From Planctomycetaceae bacterium (GTDB taxonomy: Bacteria; Planctomycetota; UBA1135; GCA-002686595), in the NCBI GenBank assembly GCA_016125265.1, contig WGMC01000001.1, positions 62,001 to 126,000 of the forward strand: DNA of 64,000 nt, read 5' to 3'. Below the pieces are notes generated by a model that was not told the origin of the DNA, did not search any database, and saw nothing but the letters and a program-made list of their open reading frames with translations. Position numbers and translations under genes: made by a program. This document shows positions 54,780 through 63,739 of the stretch, piece after piece. Position 1 is the stretch's first letter. The number at the start of each line of letters is the position of its first letter.

Positions 54780-57700
54780 ATGCGCGTTCCCCCCTCCACC
54801 GACCCCGCCCGCCGCGGGGCCGCCCGCGGCCTTCTGCTCGGCGCCCTGGCCCTCCTGTTGGCGGTGCTCGGGCTGTTCCTCGTCCTCTCAGGGGGCGATG
54901 CGAAGCGCGAGACCGGCGTCGGCGACCTCGGGGCCCTGCCGTCCGACGAGGCCCCGTCCGAGTTGGAGGGCGTCGCCGCCGAGGCGCCCAACCTCGCGCC
55001 CGCGGGAGCGCGCCAGGGTGCCGCCGCTGCGGTCGCCGGCGTGCGCCTGCCCGGGGACGGCAAGCTGAGCGGACGTGTGCTCGAGGTGCAAAGTGGCGCA
55101 CCCGTGGCGGGAGTGCGGGTCGAACTGCTCGCGCTGCCGCCGGCGGCAGCCGAGTTCGCCGCGAATCTCTTGCGCCTGGGGCGGGCCTCAGCGGAGCTGG
55201 GCGAACGTGTCCTGCCCGTCGCGACCGCGGTCAGCGGCGCCGACGGCGGTTTTGCCTTCGAGGGGGTGCGCGCGGGCGGTTTCTATCTCGAGGCGCGCGG
55301 CGCCATGCACGTCCCCGACGGCGCGCGGCGCGTGCGCGTGGCGCCGTCGGGCGACGGCGGTCCGGTCGATGTCTACGTGCGCGCGGGCGGCGCCGTGGCG
55401 GGTACCGTGCGCCTTCCGAACGGCGCACCGGCGCGCGGCAGTGTGACCCTCTACCAAGGTGCGACCAGCTTCCTGGACGCGGCGCGGCGCGCGGATCTGG
55501 TGCGCATCGAAGCAGCACTCGAGCGCGACGGCAGCTTTTGGATCGGCGGTGTGCCCCCGGGTGAGGGCTACGACCTGACGGCGGTGGGCGAGGGCACCGT
55601 GCTCTCGCACGCGATCGGTCTCGGCGTGCGCGCCGGCGAGACGACGCAAGTCGAACTGACCACGCGCCTCGGCGGCGTCGTGCACGGCCGGGTGCTGGGC
55701 GAGGATCCCGAGGGCGGCGGTCTGGTGCCCGTGGCCGGCGCCCTGGTCGGACCGGTGCCGCGCGGCCTGCGCGACCTCGCCTTCGTGGAGGCCATGTTGC
55801 GCCGCATCGGCACCCGCGCGGGCCCGGACGGCGGGTACCGCATCGAGGGCGTGCCCGCGGGCGAGTTCGACGTCGCGGCCATCGGCGACCTGCACCTGCC
55901 GGGGCACGTGGGTGTGCTGCGATTGGCGGAGGGTGGCGACCTGGCGGCGCCGGACCTGGTGCTCGAAAGCGGCCCCGTCGTGTTCGGGCGCGTGGTGGAC
56001 GGAGCGGGTGAGCCGATCGCGGGTGTGGACGTGCGTTGGAACCTCGCCGAGTTCGACGGCCGCAACGCGGACTTCTCGTTCACGCCGCTGCTCTACCAGG
56101 CCCAGCGTTACTTCGAATACCCCCGCACGGACGCGGAGGGCCGCTTCCGCGCGGGCCCGCTCCCCGGCGACGCGCCGCACTCGGTCAACTTCTGGCGCCC
56201 GGGATTCGCGTGGGCCCGCGAGCGCTGGGACCCGGCCACACAGAGCGGCGAGTGGGTCGTGACGCTGCGGCGCGGCGGCGCGGTCGAGGGCATCGTGATG
56301 GACCTCGCGAGCGGCGAACCCGCGCGCACCTTCACCATCGACACACCCGATCGCATCGACCAGGAAGCTGGCGAGCCGGGGGCCTGGAATCCCTTTGCCG
56401 GTGGGCAGCTCTTCGAGAACACCGGTGGCCGGTTCCGCATCGACGCCATGCGCCCCGGCAACCGCCGGTTGACGCTGCGCAGCCCGGGATTCGCGACCAA
56501 GAGCGTCGAAGTCGTCGTCACCGAAGGTCAGGTGACCCGCGGCGTGGTGGTCGAGTTGGACCGCGGCGCGACGCTCGCCGGGCGGGTCGTCGACGATGCG
56601 GGCAACGGCGTCGCAGGCGCGCAGGTCGTCGCCCTCGACAGCCGCGGGCGCCTCGACGAAGCGGACCGCGCGCGCACCAACCGCGGTCCCGTGCCGTTCG
56701 GCGACGAGAGCGACGGTTTCCTGCGCGTCGCGCCGACGGAGATCGTGGCGGGCGTTGGCTTGCTGTCGGGTGGGAGCGCCACGGCGGACCGCGACGGGTA
56801 CTTCGAACTGCTCGGTGTGCCCGGCGAAGGCGCCAAGATTCTCGCCGTGCAGCGCGAGTTCGCACCGACGGAGACGGAGCCCATCGCGTTCGAAGCCGGT
56901 GCGCGCGTCGACGGCATCGAAATCGTGTTGTCGCGGGGCGGCGGCCTCGAGGGCCGCATCACCGATCGCTACGGTCGCCCCGTGCCGGGTGCAATCGTGA
57001 TCGCATCCACGCCGCCGAACGTCGGCGGGGGCTCGGGCACACGGCTCTACCAGGGCAGCTCCGACGCCGACGGCCGGTACCGCGTGCAGCCCATGCGCGG
57101 CGGCAGTTACTTCCTCTTGGTGACACGCGGCGACGAGCAGCTCTCGCTGACCGGTTTCCTCGGCACGTTGCACTTCGACCTCGTGAACGTGCCCGAGGAC
57201 GAGGTGATCCAGTTCGACATCGTGGACCCCTCGGCATCCGCCGCACGGGTGTACGGCCGTGTCCTCGATGCGGGGCGGCCCGTCGAGGGCGGTGTCCTCA
57301 CCGCGGCGAACTTCGAGAGCGAGAACCTGCTCGGTGTCGATTTCAAACTGGCCCAGGTGCGCCGCGACGGCACCTACGAGTTCGCGGGACTCGCGCCGGG
57401 CGATTACCAGTTCAGCTACCAAGGTGGTCCGGGCCGGGGCGGCCAGGTGCGCCTCTCCGTCGAAGTGCCCGACCGGCCCGAGTGGCCGTTCGACGTCCAG
57501 TTGCCCCAGGGCGGTGTGCGCGGCCGTGTGACGGACGCCACCACCGGCGCGGCGCTCGCCAACGCGGAGGTCGAACTGCGTCCCCTCGGCCAGGGTGCGG
57601 GCTCGGGACTCCTCGGTTCGTTCCTCGGCACGGAAGCGCGCCGCCTGCGCGAGCGCACCGACGACGAGGGCACTTTCGAGTTCCGCGGCCTCGAAGGAGG

Positions 57701-58382
57701 CGACTTCGAGTTGACCGCCCGCGGACCGCGCTGGGGCGCGGGTGCGGGCGGTTACGCGCCGGCGCCGCCGCGGGCCCTGCGCATCGACGAGGGCCGCATG
57801 CAAGAGGGTGTCGACGTCGCCCTGTCTCCGTCGCTCGTCCTGCGCGGCATCGTGCGCGACAGCGTCGGTGCACCGGTGGCCGGCGCCCGTGTGGTTGCGA
57901 TCGCGCGCGCGGGCACACCGATGGGTGGCGATGGCGCGCGCAGCGACGGCGAGGGCCGCTTCGAGGTGCGTGGCCTCGCTCCGGGGACCTACGACCTCGT
58001 GGCGAGCGCCAGCGGCTTTGCCGAGGCGCGGGCGCTTGGCGCCGATCCCGCCGCTGCTGTCGACATCGAGATCACCCTGGGGCTCGGCGGCGAGCTGCGT
58101 GTGCAAGTCTTCGGGGCCGACGGCCGCGCCGCGGCGGGGGCCATCGGACGGCTCGAATCGCTCGCTGCGGAGCCGAACGCGCGCGCGGGCCGCGCACAGT
58201 CGGCGCTGGAGGGCTTCTTCGAGGGCCGCGGCATCGCAAACACCGAGGGCTGGATCGACTTCGGCCGCCTCGCGCCGGGCACGTACGCGGTGAACGTCAG
58301 TCGCGGCGCCGCCAGCGGCCGCGCCGAGCGAGTCGAAGTGCGCGAGGGCGACCGGGTCGATCTTCGGCTCGACCTGCGCTGA
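54780..58382 (+). CDS. Large anchored protein of repeated carboxypeptidase-regulatory-like domains
   Basis: The 1200-residue protein has one N-terminal membrane segment (about 18-40) and an Ala/Glu-rich linker. About ten repeats of a beta-sandwich of the CarboxypepD_reg / Cna-B-like type follow. Each repeat carries a strand with G-R-V-x-D/E, a segment such as GAPVAGARVVAIA, GEPIAGVDVRW, GNGVAGAQVVALD or GRPVPGAIVIAST, and a DGRYR or DGTYEFAGLAPGDY turn. No protease or sortase motif is visible. It probably projects from the inner membrane into the periplasm or to the surface. ATG 54780 was chosen as the start closest to the membrane segment. It follows the NtrY-like kinase after 89 bp in the same direction. 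Confidence 0.82.
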   Translation: MRVPPSTDPARRGAARGLLLGALALLLAVLGLFLVLSGGDAKRETGVGDLGALPSDEAPSELEGVAAEAPNLAPAGARQGAAAAVAGVRLPGDGKLSGRVLEVQSGAPVAGVRVELLALPPAAAEFAANLLRLGRASAELGERVLPVATAVSGADGGFAFEGVRAGGFYLEARGAMHVPDGARRVRVAPSGDGGPVDVYVRAGGAVAGTVRLPNGAPARGSVTLYQGATSFLDAARRADLVRIEAALERDGSFWIGGVPPGEGYDLTAVGEGTVLSHAIGLGVRAGETTQVELTTRLGGVVHGRVLGEDPEGGGLVPVAGALVGPVPRGLRDLAFVEAMLRRIGTRAGPDGGYRIEGVPAGEFDVAAIGDLHLPGHVGVLRLAEGGDLAAPDLVLESGPVVFGRVVDGAGEPIAGVDVRWNLAEFDGRNADFSFTPLLYQAQRYFEYPRTDAEGRFRAGPLPGDAPHSVNFWRPGFAWARERWDPATQSGEWVVTLRRGGAVEGIVMDLASGEPARTFTIDTPDRIDQEAGEPGAWNPFAGGQLFENTGGRFRIDAMRPGNRRLTLRSPGFATKSVEVVVTEGQVTRGVVVELDRGATLAGRVVDDAGNGVAGAQVVALDSRGRLDEADRARTNRGPVPFGDESDGFLRVAPTEIVAGVGLLSGGSATADRDGYFELLGVPGEGAKILAVQREFAPTETEPIAFEAGARVDGIEIVLSRGGGLEGRITDRYGRPVPGAIVIASTPPNVGGGSGTRLYQGSSDADGRYRVQPMRGGSYFLLVTRGDEQLSLTGFLGTLHFDLVNVPEDEVIQFDIVDPSASAARVYGRVLDAGRPVEGGVLTAANFESENLLGVDFKLAQVRRDGTYEFAGLAPGDYQFSYQGGPGRGGQVRLSVEVPDRPEWPFDVQLPQGGVRGRVTDATTGAALANAEVELRPLGQGAGSGLLGSFLGTEARRLRERTDDEGTFEFRGLEGGDFELTARGPRWGAGAGGYAPAPPRALRIDEGRMQEGVDVALSPSLVLRGIVRDSVGAPVAGARVVAIARAGTPMGGDGARSDGEGRFEVRGLAPGTYDLVASASGFAEARALGADPAAAVDIEITLGLGGELRVQVFGADGRAAAGAIGRLESLAAEPNARAGRAQSALEGFFEGRGIANTEGWIDFGRLAPGTYAVNVSRGAASGRAERVEVREGDRVDLRLDLR

Positions 58383-58409
58383 CCAAAGGAGACGCGTAGG
58401 CGGGCCGCG

Positions 58410-59639
58410 TCACTCGTCCGCCAGCTCGAACACGGGCCCGAAGTTCCACTGCGGCGAGCGGCGCGGGAAGAGCTCCGCGAACAGCGCTTCGCCCTTTGCA
58501 CTGAGGTCCGAGCCCGCGCAGAGCGGCACGTCGAACCAAAGGTCGCGGAAGCTGTGCAAACCGGTGACGAGTCCCGCGGCCAGGTGCGGGGCGGGGGCGA
58601 AGTGGAAACCGCGCACGGGACCGCCTTGTTCGACGCGCCAGCCGCCACGTCCATCCGCCTGCACCCAGAGATCGCGTCCGCCGAGTTGCAGCGAACACGC
58701 CGCCACCTTGTGGCGCGTGAGCACCGCCTCGAAGTGTGCGCCGAGGTCGCCCAAGAGCCCCGCCCAGTCCACCACCGAAAGTGTCGCGGCGCCGGCCAGT
58801 TGGCTCTGCATCAGCAGCGCGCCGCGGCCCAGCAGCAACCGCGCCACCGGATGGTCGGGACCGAGGCGGACCTCGGCGCTGCCTTGCCCGTGTTCGTCGA
58901 GCAGGCGCGCGAGGAAGGCCGCGATCTCGCGCGCCGCGTCCGCGTCCTTCGCCGCGCATTCGCACAGTTCGAGGGTTTCGCGCACGCGAAAGCGCAGGTA
59001 CGCGACCGTCACACCGGCGCGCTCGAGCACGAGCGTGTGGCTGTCGTGCGCGGCCGCGGCGAAGTCGAGCGCGATGGGCAAGCGCTCTTCGCTGCCGTCC
59101 GCCTGGGCGTAACAGCGCCGGTAGAGCGCCGCGCACGGCTCGAGGTCGCGGCCCTCGAGCCCGCGCCACGTGGCGGAACCCGCGGGGCCGAGATCGGCGC
59201 GCAACACTCGCAAGTATCCGAGTCCGAAGGCCGGCGCGAAACCGAGTGCGGCGAAGAGCGGTTCCGCGCCGAGCGCAAAGGCGCCGCGCAACGAGCGCTC
59301 GGCCAGCGCGGCCCGCGCGGTTTCGACGAGGAAGCGGCCAACACCGCGGCGGCGCGCGCTCGGCACCACGGCTAGCGGGCCGATCAGGGCGAGACGAACC
59401 GGCCGTGCGAAGAGGTACAGCGTGCGCGGCAGGCACAGGGCGTACCCGAGCACCGCACCACCTTGGTCCTCGGCGACGAGCGCGAGGCTCGGATCGAGGC
59501 GCGGGTCCTCCTCCGCCAGCCGCCGCAGCAGCTCGGTCTCGGCGCCGGTGCGTTCGAAGGCGCGTTCGAGCGGTTCCCGAAGCGCGGGGCACTCGCGCAG
59601 CGTCGCCGTGCGCAGTCGAAAGGCCAAAGGAGAGGACAC
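58410..59639 (-). CDS. Eis-like GNAT N-acetyltransferase
   Basis: This 409-residue acetyl-CoA-dependent acetyltransferase shows the layout of the Eis family. An N-terminal GNAT domain has VVPSARRRGVGRFLVETA as the acetyl-CoA loop (about 92-109) and ALGAEPLFAALGFAPAFGLGY after it. A second, degenerate GNAT domain follows, then a sterol-carrier-like C-terminal domain (RDLWVQADGRGGWRVEQGG, HLAAGLVTGLHSF). Eis enzymes acetylate aminoglycosides and protein lysines in mycobacteria; the substrate here is unknown. It starts at a GTG at 59639. It converges with the big repeat protein, with 27 bp between stops. The small lipoprotein gene upstream may share its transcript. Confidence 0.85.
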   Translation of the reverse strand: MSSPLAFRLRTATLRECPALREPLERAFERTGAETELLRRLAEEDPRLDPSLALVAEDQGGAVLGYALCLPRTLYLFARPVRLALIGPLAVVPSARRRGVGRFLVETARAALAERSLRGAFALGAEPLFAALGFAPAFGLGYLRVLRADLGPAGSATWRGLEGRDLEPCAALYRRCYAQADGSEERLPIALDFAAAAHDSHTLVLERAGVTVAYLRFRVRETLELCECAAKDADAAREIAAFLARLLDEHGQGSAEVRLGPDHPVARLLLGRGALLMQSQLAGAATLSVVDWAGLLGDLGAHFEAVLTRHKVAACSLQLGGRDLWVQADGRGGWRVEQGGPVRGFHFAPAPHLAAGLVTGLHSFRDLWFDVPLCAGSDLSAKGEALFAELFPRRSPQWNFGPVFELADE

Positions 59640-59701
59640 GTGGTCGATGGAGCTGTGCCGTGCCGATCGCGCGGGGCGCGCCCGCGTCGGTCAGGGAAGG
59701 A

Positions 59702-60085
59702 TCACTCGGCGGGTTCGACGGCTGGGCTTTGGGGGAAGCCCCAGGTCCCTTCGATGCGCGCGTAGCGGATGCCGACGAGGTCGAGCACCCAGTCGAACCA
59801 ACCCAGGTACGGATAGACACGCTCGCTGGTCACGCGCAGGTTCGGTTGGCGCGCATCGCTCGCGTTCTCCTGGGCGATCATCAACGCCGCCTTGGGCAGG
59901 TCCCAGGTCAGCAGCGTGACCGCCGTGCCCGTCGACGTGAAGGTCCCCGATGTCGCGGTATCGCGGCGGAACTCGAGGTGGGCGCAGCCCGTCCCCAGCG
60001 CCCCAAGGAGCGGCCCTGCGAGGAGCGTTGCCAAGAGCCATGCCCCGCGGCGTCGCGGACAGGGGTAGGGGTCAAAAGCGCGCAT
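59702..60085 (-). CDS. Small lipoprotein of unknown function
   Basis: The 127-residue protein has a basic N-region, a hydrophobic stretch (about 16-30, LLATLLAGPLLGALG) and a Cys in LGTGCAH fitting a lipobox. The mature part contains RRDTATSGTFTSTGTAV and ends LVGIRYARIEGTWGF followed by a Pro/Glu tail. I do not recognise the family; it is about the size of YceK-like lipoproteins. ATG 60085 was chosen; an ATG three codons upstream is in frame. A TAGTAC box on the minus strand ends 11 bases before the start. Confidence 0.65.
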   Translation of the reverse strand: MRAFDPYPCPRRRGAWLLATLLAGPLLGALGTGCAHLEFRRDTATSGTFTSTGTAVTLLTWDLPKAALMIAQENASDARQPNLRVTSERVYPYLGWFDWVLDLVGIRYARIEGTWGFPQSPAVEPAE

Positions 60086-60096
60086 CGGGTCCAAGG

Positions 60097-60102
60097 GTAC
60101 TA
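60097..60102 (-). promoter_or_regulatory. TAGTAC, candidate -10 box close to the lipoprotein start
   Basis: It ends 11 bases before the ATG at 60085 on the minus strand, implying a leader of a few bases. It is weaker than the other boxes because the last position is C. Confidence 0.25.
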
Positions 60103-60155
60103 CCTCGGCCCCGTGCGGGGCCAGGGCGGCGGCACCCCGTGACGCAGCCGTCGCT

Positions 60156-60161
60156 TAGGAT
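60156..60161 (+). promoter_or_regulatory. TAGGAT, -10 box for a short-leader galactokinase transcript
   Basis: It ends 15 bases before the GTG at 60177, implying a leader under ten bases. Confidence 0.35.
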
Positions 60162-60176
60162 GCACGGCCGCCCACC

Positions 60177-61418
60177 GTGAAACCCGCTCCCCAACGTTCA
60201 CCCAGCCATCCGTCCGCCGGTTCCGCCCGCGCGGACTCCCCGGCCGCGGCCCTTTTGCTCGACGCCTTCCGCGACGCGGCGGGCCGGGATGCGGGGCGAC
60301 TATTCTTCGCGCCCGGCCGGGTGAACCTGCTCGGCGCGCACCTCGACTACAACGGCGGGCCGGTGCTTCCCGCCGCCGTCGACCGGGGCACGCTGATCGC
60401 CGCGGCGCGGCGGGACCACGGCCGCATCGTGCTGCGCTCGACGCTGGATGCGCGCCACCTCGACGTGCCCTTCGCGAGTTTGCCGGAAGCCAGCCAGGGC
60501 GCCTGGTTCGACTACCCCCTCGGGGTCCTCGTGGACCTCCGCGCCGAGTTGCGCGACGTCTTGGGTGCGAAGGGGGGGCTCGAGCTCTACTTCGGCGGCG
60601 ACCTGCCGATCGGGGCGGGGCTTTCGTCGAGCGCGTCGATCTGTGTGGGCACCGCGTTCGCGTTGGACGGGTTGCTCGGACTCGACCTTGTGCGCTCCCG
60701 ACTTGTGCAGGCGGCGCTCGCGGCCGAGCGCGGTTTCGTCGGCGTGCAGTGCGGCATCATGGACCCCTACGCCGTGGGTTTTGCCCGGTCGGGGGCGCTC
60801 CTCTGGCTCGAGTGCAAGGAGGCGACCTACGAACACGTGCCGTTCGACTCCGAACGCCTCGTGATCGGAGTGGCGGACAGCGGCGTGCGGCGCGAACTGG
60901 CCCGCGGCGAGTTCAACCGGCGTGTGGCAGAGTGCGCCGCGGCGTACGCGGCCCTCGCGGACGGTGCAGTGGGGTCCTCGTGCCTCGCGGACGTGCCGTA
61001 CGAGTTGTTTGCGGCGCGTGCGGCGTCGATGGATCCCGTGTGCGCGCGGCGCGCGCGGCACGTCGTCGAAGAGGTGGCGCGCGCGCGGGCGGCGCGGGCG
61101 GCGCTCGAACGCGGCGACACGTCGGGTTTCGGTGCCGCGATGTTCGCGTGCCACCAATCGCTGCGCGATCTGTTCGAGGTTTCGACGCCTGAACTCGATC
61201 TGCTGGTGGAAGCAGCCGCGGAGGTCGACGGTGTGCTCGGCTCGCGCCTCGTGGGGGCGGGGTTCGGCGGCGCCACGGTGGTGTTGCTCGAGCGCGGCGC
61301 CGAGGCAGACCTCGAGCGGCACGTGGGCGCGCGCTACGCCGAGCTGACGGGTCGCGCCCCGCGCATCGACTTCTTCCGCCCCGACGGCGGCCCGCGCGAA
61401 GTGCCTCTCCGCGGTTGA
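60177..61418 (+). CDS. galK: Galactokinase-family GHMP kinase
   Basis: The 413-residue protein carries the three GHMP signatures: GRVNLLGAHLDYNGGPVLP (sugar-binding, about residues 44-62), PIGAGLSSSASICVGTAF (ATP-binding, about 145-162) and LVGAGFGGATVVLLE (near 360). The catalytic Asp is in VGVQCGIMDPYAVGF. Galactokinase would phosphorylate galactose with ATP. The first motif reads GAHLDYN instead of GEHTDYN, losing a Glu and a Thr, and the Asp motif has Pro instead of Gln. Substrate could therefore differ. The GTG at 60177 is a reasonable start but the first 25 residues are Ser/Pro-rich and not conserved. No other galactose gene is nearby. Confidence 0.85.
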   Translation: MKPAPQRSPSHPSAGSARADSPAAALLLDAFRDAAGRDAGRLFFAPGRVNLLGAHLDYNGGPVLPAAVDRGTLIAAARRDHGRIVLRSTLDARHLDVPFASLPEASQGAWFDYPLGVLVDLRAELRDVLGAKGGLELYFGGDLPIGAGLSSSASICVGTAFALDGLLGLDLVRSRLVQAALAAERGFVGVQCGIMDPYAVGFARSGALLWLECKEATYEHVPFDSERLVIGVADSGVRRELARGEFNRRVAECAAAYAALADGAVGSSCLADVPYELFAARAASMDPVCARRARHVVEEVARARAARAALERGDTSGFGAAMFACHQSLRDLFEVSTPELDLLVEAAAEVDGVLGSRLVGAGFGGATVVLLERGAEADLERHVGARYAELTGRAPRIDFFRPDGGPREVPLRG

Positions 61419-61894
61419 TCGCGTGTGATGAGGGCGGTCCATGCCGTCGGTACGTTGCGATGGGGCGGGCCTTCGGCCCTTGGCTTTATCTTCCGAAGGA
61501 CCTGGGGCGTTGCCCCAGGCTACTATGGGGCGCGCCGTTGGCGCGCCGAAGCGCCGTTGGCGCAGGTGCGTCGTTGGCGCAGGTGCGTCGTTGGCGCGAA
61601 GGTGTGCCGTGGGTGCGGGAGGGGCGTTGTTGGCCCGCGGGAGGGCCGTTGGGGCCGCGTTGTGCGCGCGTCGGATCACTCCGGCGCTCGTATGTTGTCC
61701 GCGGCGTGCGATGTGCCGCCCGCGTTGCGCTCCGCGGCGGACGCGCGTGCGTCCGAACGGGGCAACGCCCCGTCCGATAGTAGCCTGGGGCAACGCCCCA
61801 GGTATTGCGGCAGAACCGGCAAGGGCTGAAGGCCCGGCCCATGCCGCCCATTTCGCCCATGTGGCGGCCCCGGTGCTGACGAGATCGCACGCGG
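61419..61894. other. Intergenic region holding an inverted-repeat element
   Basis: These 476 bp between galK and the RNase R gene hold no supported gene. Most is taken up by the inverted-repeat element at 61462-61838. Short direct repeats such as GCGCAGGTGCGTCGTTG near 61560-61605 lie inside it. Confidence 0.7.
61462..61838. mobile_element. MITE-like element with about 70-bp terminal inverted repeats
   Basis: The left arm (61462-61530) and the right arm (61770-61838) are inverted copies. Their inner 27 bp are identical (61500-61526 and 61775-61801), and the outer parts match with a few changes. Each arm contains a hairpin CCTGGGGC-GTT-GCCCCAGG. The 240-bp core has GC-rich direct repeats and no transposase frame. 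The form fits a non-autonomous miniature inverted-repeat element or a pair of REP-like units. Target-site duplications were not evident. Confidence 0.6.
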
Positions 61895-63697
61895 TCAGGC
61901 GTCGAGGTCGAGGAGCACCTGCAGGCGCACGAAGTCCACGTCCTTCACCAGCACGCCGATGCGCTGGCCCTCGGTGAACGACAGCGCCCGTTTGCCGCGG
62001 GTGATCACCAGATTGGGGCCCTCCACGCGGATGCGGTCGCCGAGGGAACGCGCAGGCAGGAAGCCAGTGACGTTGTGCTCGACGAGCAGCACCTCCATCC
62101 CGGCGCGGCTCACACGCAGGAGCTTCGCCAGGAGCTTCTCGCCGATGCGCGGCTCCATGTATTGGCAGACCTTGAGGTCGTGGATCGCCGTTTCGCACAT
62201 GGCGGCCATTTCCGACTGCAGTGAGCTGTGCGACGCGACGTAGTTGAGGTCGTCGAGGAATGCGTCGGCCTTCAGTTCGACCTCCGCTTCGCCCGCGCGC
62301 TGCGTGATCGCGTCGAGCCAGCGGTGCACGACGAGGTCAGGGTAGCGACGGATCGGGGACGTGAAGTGCAAGTACGCCTCGCGCGCCAGACCCCAGTGGG
62401 TGGCGACGTCCTCGTGGTCCTTGACCTCGTAGACGGCGCGCTCCACGAGTCCCATGATCCTTTGGATCAGGGCCTCTGCGTTGGGGCGCTTGCGCGCGGC
62501 GGTGATCATGCGGCCGATGTCGCGGCCCGTGAGACGCTCCTTGTCGGGCACGCGGATGCCGTGTTTTTCGAGCATCGCCGCAACGGCCGCGATCTCCTCC
62601 GCGTCTTTCTCGGGGTGCACGCGGTAGATCGTCGGCAGCCCCTTGGCGCGGAAGTGGTCGCCGACCGCCTGGTTGGCGGCCAGCGCCGTCTCTTCGATCA
62701 GCGCCATGGAGAAGTAACGCGGCGCGTCGACGATGGCCTTCACCTCGTGGGCCTCGTCGAACTGGAACTTTTTCTCGATGCTCTGCATGCGCAGGCTGCC
62801 CTTCGCATCGCGGATCGACTGCTGCTGGCGCGTCCAGGCGGTCAAGAGGCGCAAGGAGGGCTCCAAGTCGGCGAGGGCGCGGCTCTCGTCGTCGTCCTCG
62901 CCGTCGAGCAGCTTCTGCACGCCGCGGTAGGTGCAGCGCTTCACGGAACGGATCACACTCTTGTGCAGGCGGTAGCCGACCCGTTTGCCGTTGTTGTCGA
63001 ACTCCATGTATGCGGAGTACGCCAAACGATCCCGATCGGGCACCAGCGAACACAGCCGGTTCGAGAGTTCCTCCGGCAACATCGGCACGACCTGGTCCGC
63101 CAGGTACACACTGGTCGCGCGCGCCAGCGCCTCGTCGTCGAGCGCCGTTCCGGGCCGCACGTAGTGCGACACGTCGGCGATGTGCACACCGAGCTCCAAG
63201 TTGCCGTTCTCGAGGCGCACCATCTCGATCGCGTCGTCGAAGTCCTTCGCATCGTCGCCGTCGATGGTGAACACCGTGCGCCCGCGGCAATCGACCCGGC
63301 CCTCGATGTCGGCGGCGCTCGGATCCGCGGGCAGACTCGCCACCTCGCGCTTGACGTCCTCCGGAAACACCGTGCGCACGCGGAACGACGCAAGCACGGC
63401 CATCTCCTCGGAGCCGTCGTCCGCGTAGACCGCGGGGCCGTGTTCCATGGGGCCGAACGCCCGCGGGCGGCGGTCGATGCGGTCGCGGGCGGCGCTCTCC
63501 GGTTGGGGGGCCTCGACGAGGGAAGTGGGGTCGACCGCGAGACCCTCCTCCTCGAGCTTCCACGTGCTCTTGGGCGCCTCTTCCTCTGTCCCTTCACCAC
63601 CCAGCGAACGCCGGAGGGCGCCGAAGCTCTTGAAGCCCGCGCCCCCAAGCGGTCCGTCCCCTTCGGGCGGCTTGCCCTTGCCTTTGTCCTTCGCCAT
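61895..63697 (-). CDS. rnr: RNase R/RNase II-family exoribonuclease
   Basis: This 3'-5' exoribonuclease degrades structured RNA. The 600 residues have a charged N-terminus (1-90), then the RNB catalytic domain with VFTIDGDDAKDFDDAIEM (metal-binding Asp cluster, about 155), GVHIADVSHYVRPG, MLPEELSNRLCSL, FTSPIRRYPDLVVHRWL and a C-terminal S1-like domain (ISRAGMEVLLVEHNVTGFLP-type; LVKDVDFVRLQVLLDLDA). It is shorter than E. coli RNase R (about 810) and lacks visible N-terminal cold-shock domains. ATG 63697 (MAKDKGKG) is used; an ATG seven codons upstream is possible. It is 42 bp from the partial gene upstream, so they may be co-transcribed. Confidence 0.9.
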   Translation of the reverse strand: MAKDKGKGKPPEGDGPLGGAGFKSFGALRRSLGGEGTEEEAPKSTWKLEEEGLAVDPTSLVEAPQPESAARDRIDRRPRAFGPMEHGPAVYADDGSEEMAVLASFRVRTVFPEDVKREVASLPADPSAADIEGRVDCRGRTVFTIDGDDAKDFDDAIEMVRLENGNLELGVHIADVSHYVRPGTALDDEALARATSVYLADQVVPMLPEELSNRLCSLVPDRDRLAYSAYMEFDNNGKRVGYRLHKSVIRSVKRCTYRGVQKLLDGEDDDESRALADLEPSLRLLTAWTRQQQSIRDAKGSLRMQSIEKKFQFDEAHEVKAIVDAPRYFSMALIEETALAANQAVGDHFRAKGLPTIYRVHPEKDAEEIAAVAAMLEKHGIRVPDKERLTGRDIGRMITAARKRPNAEALIQRIMGLVERAVYEVKDHEDVATHWGLAREAYLHFTSPIRRYPDLVVHRWLDAITQRAGEAEVELKADAFLDDLNYVASHSSLQSEMAAMCETAIHDLKVCQYMEPRIGEKLLAKLLRVSRAGMEVLLVEHNVTGFLPARSLGDRIRVEGPNLVITRGKRALSFTEGQRIGVLVKDVDFVRLQVLLDLDA

Positions 63698-63739
63698 CTG
63701 GGTTGAGCCCGCCGGCATCGGGCGGGCCCATCCCGCCGT

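Noticed and set aside
55188..58106. 972-codon minus-strand frame antisense to the repeat protein
   Set aside because: The plus-strand frame has regular domain repeats; the antisense frame is only its mirror.
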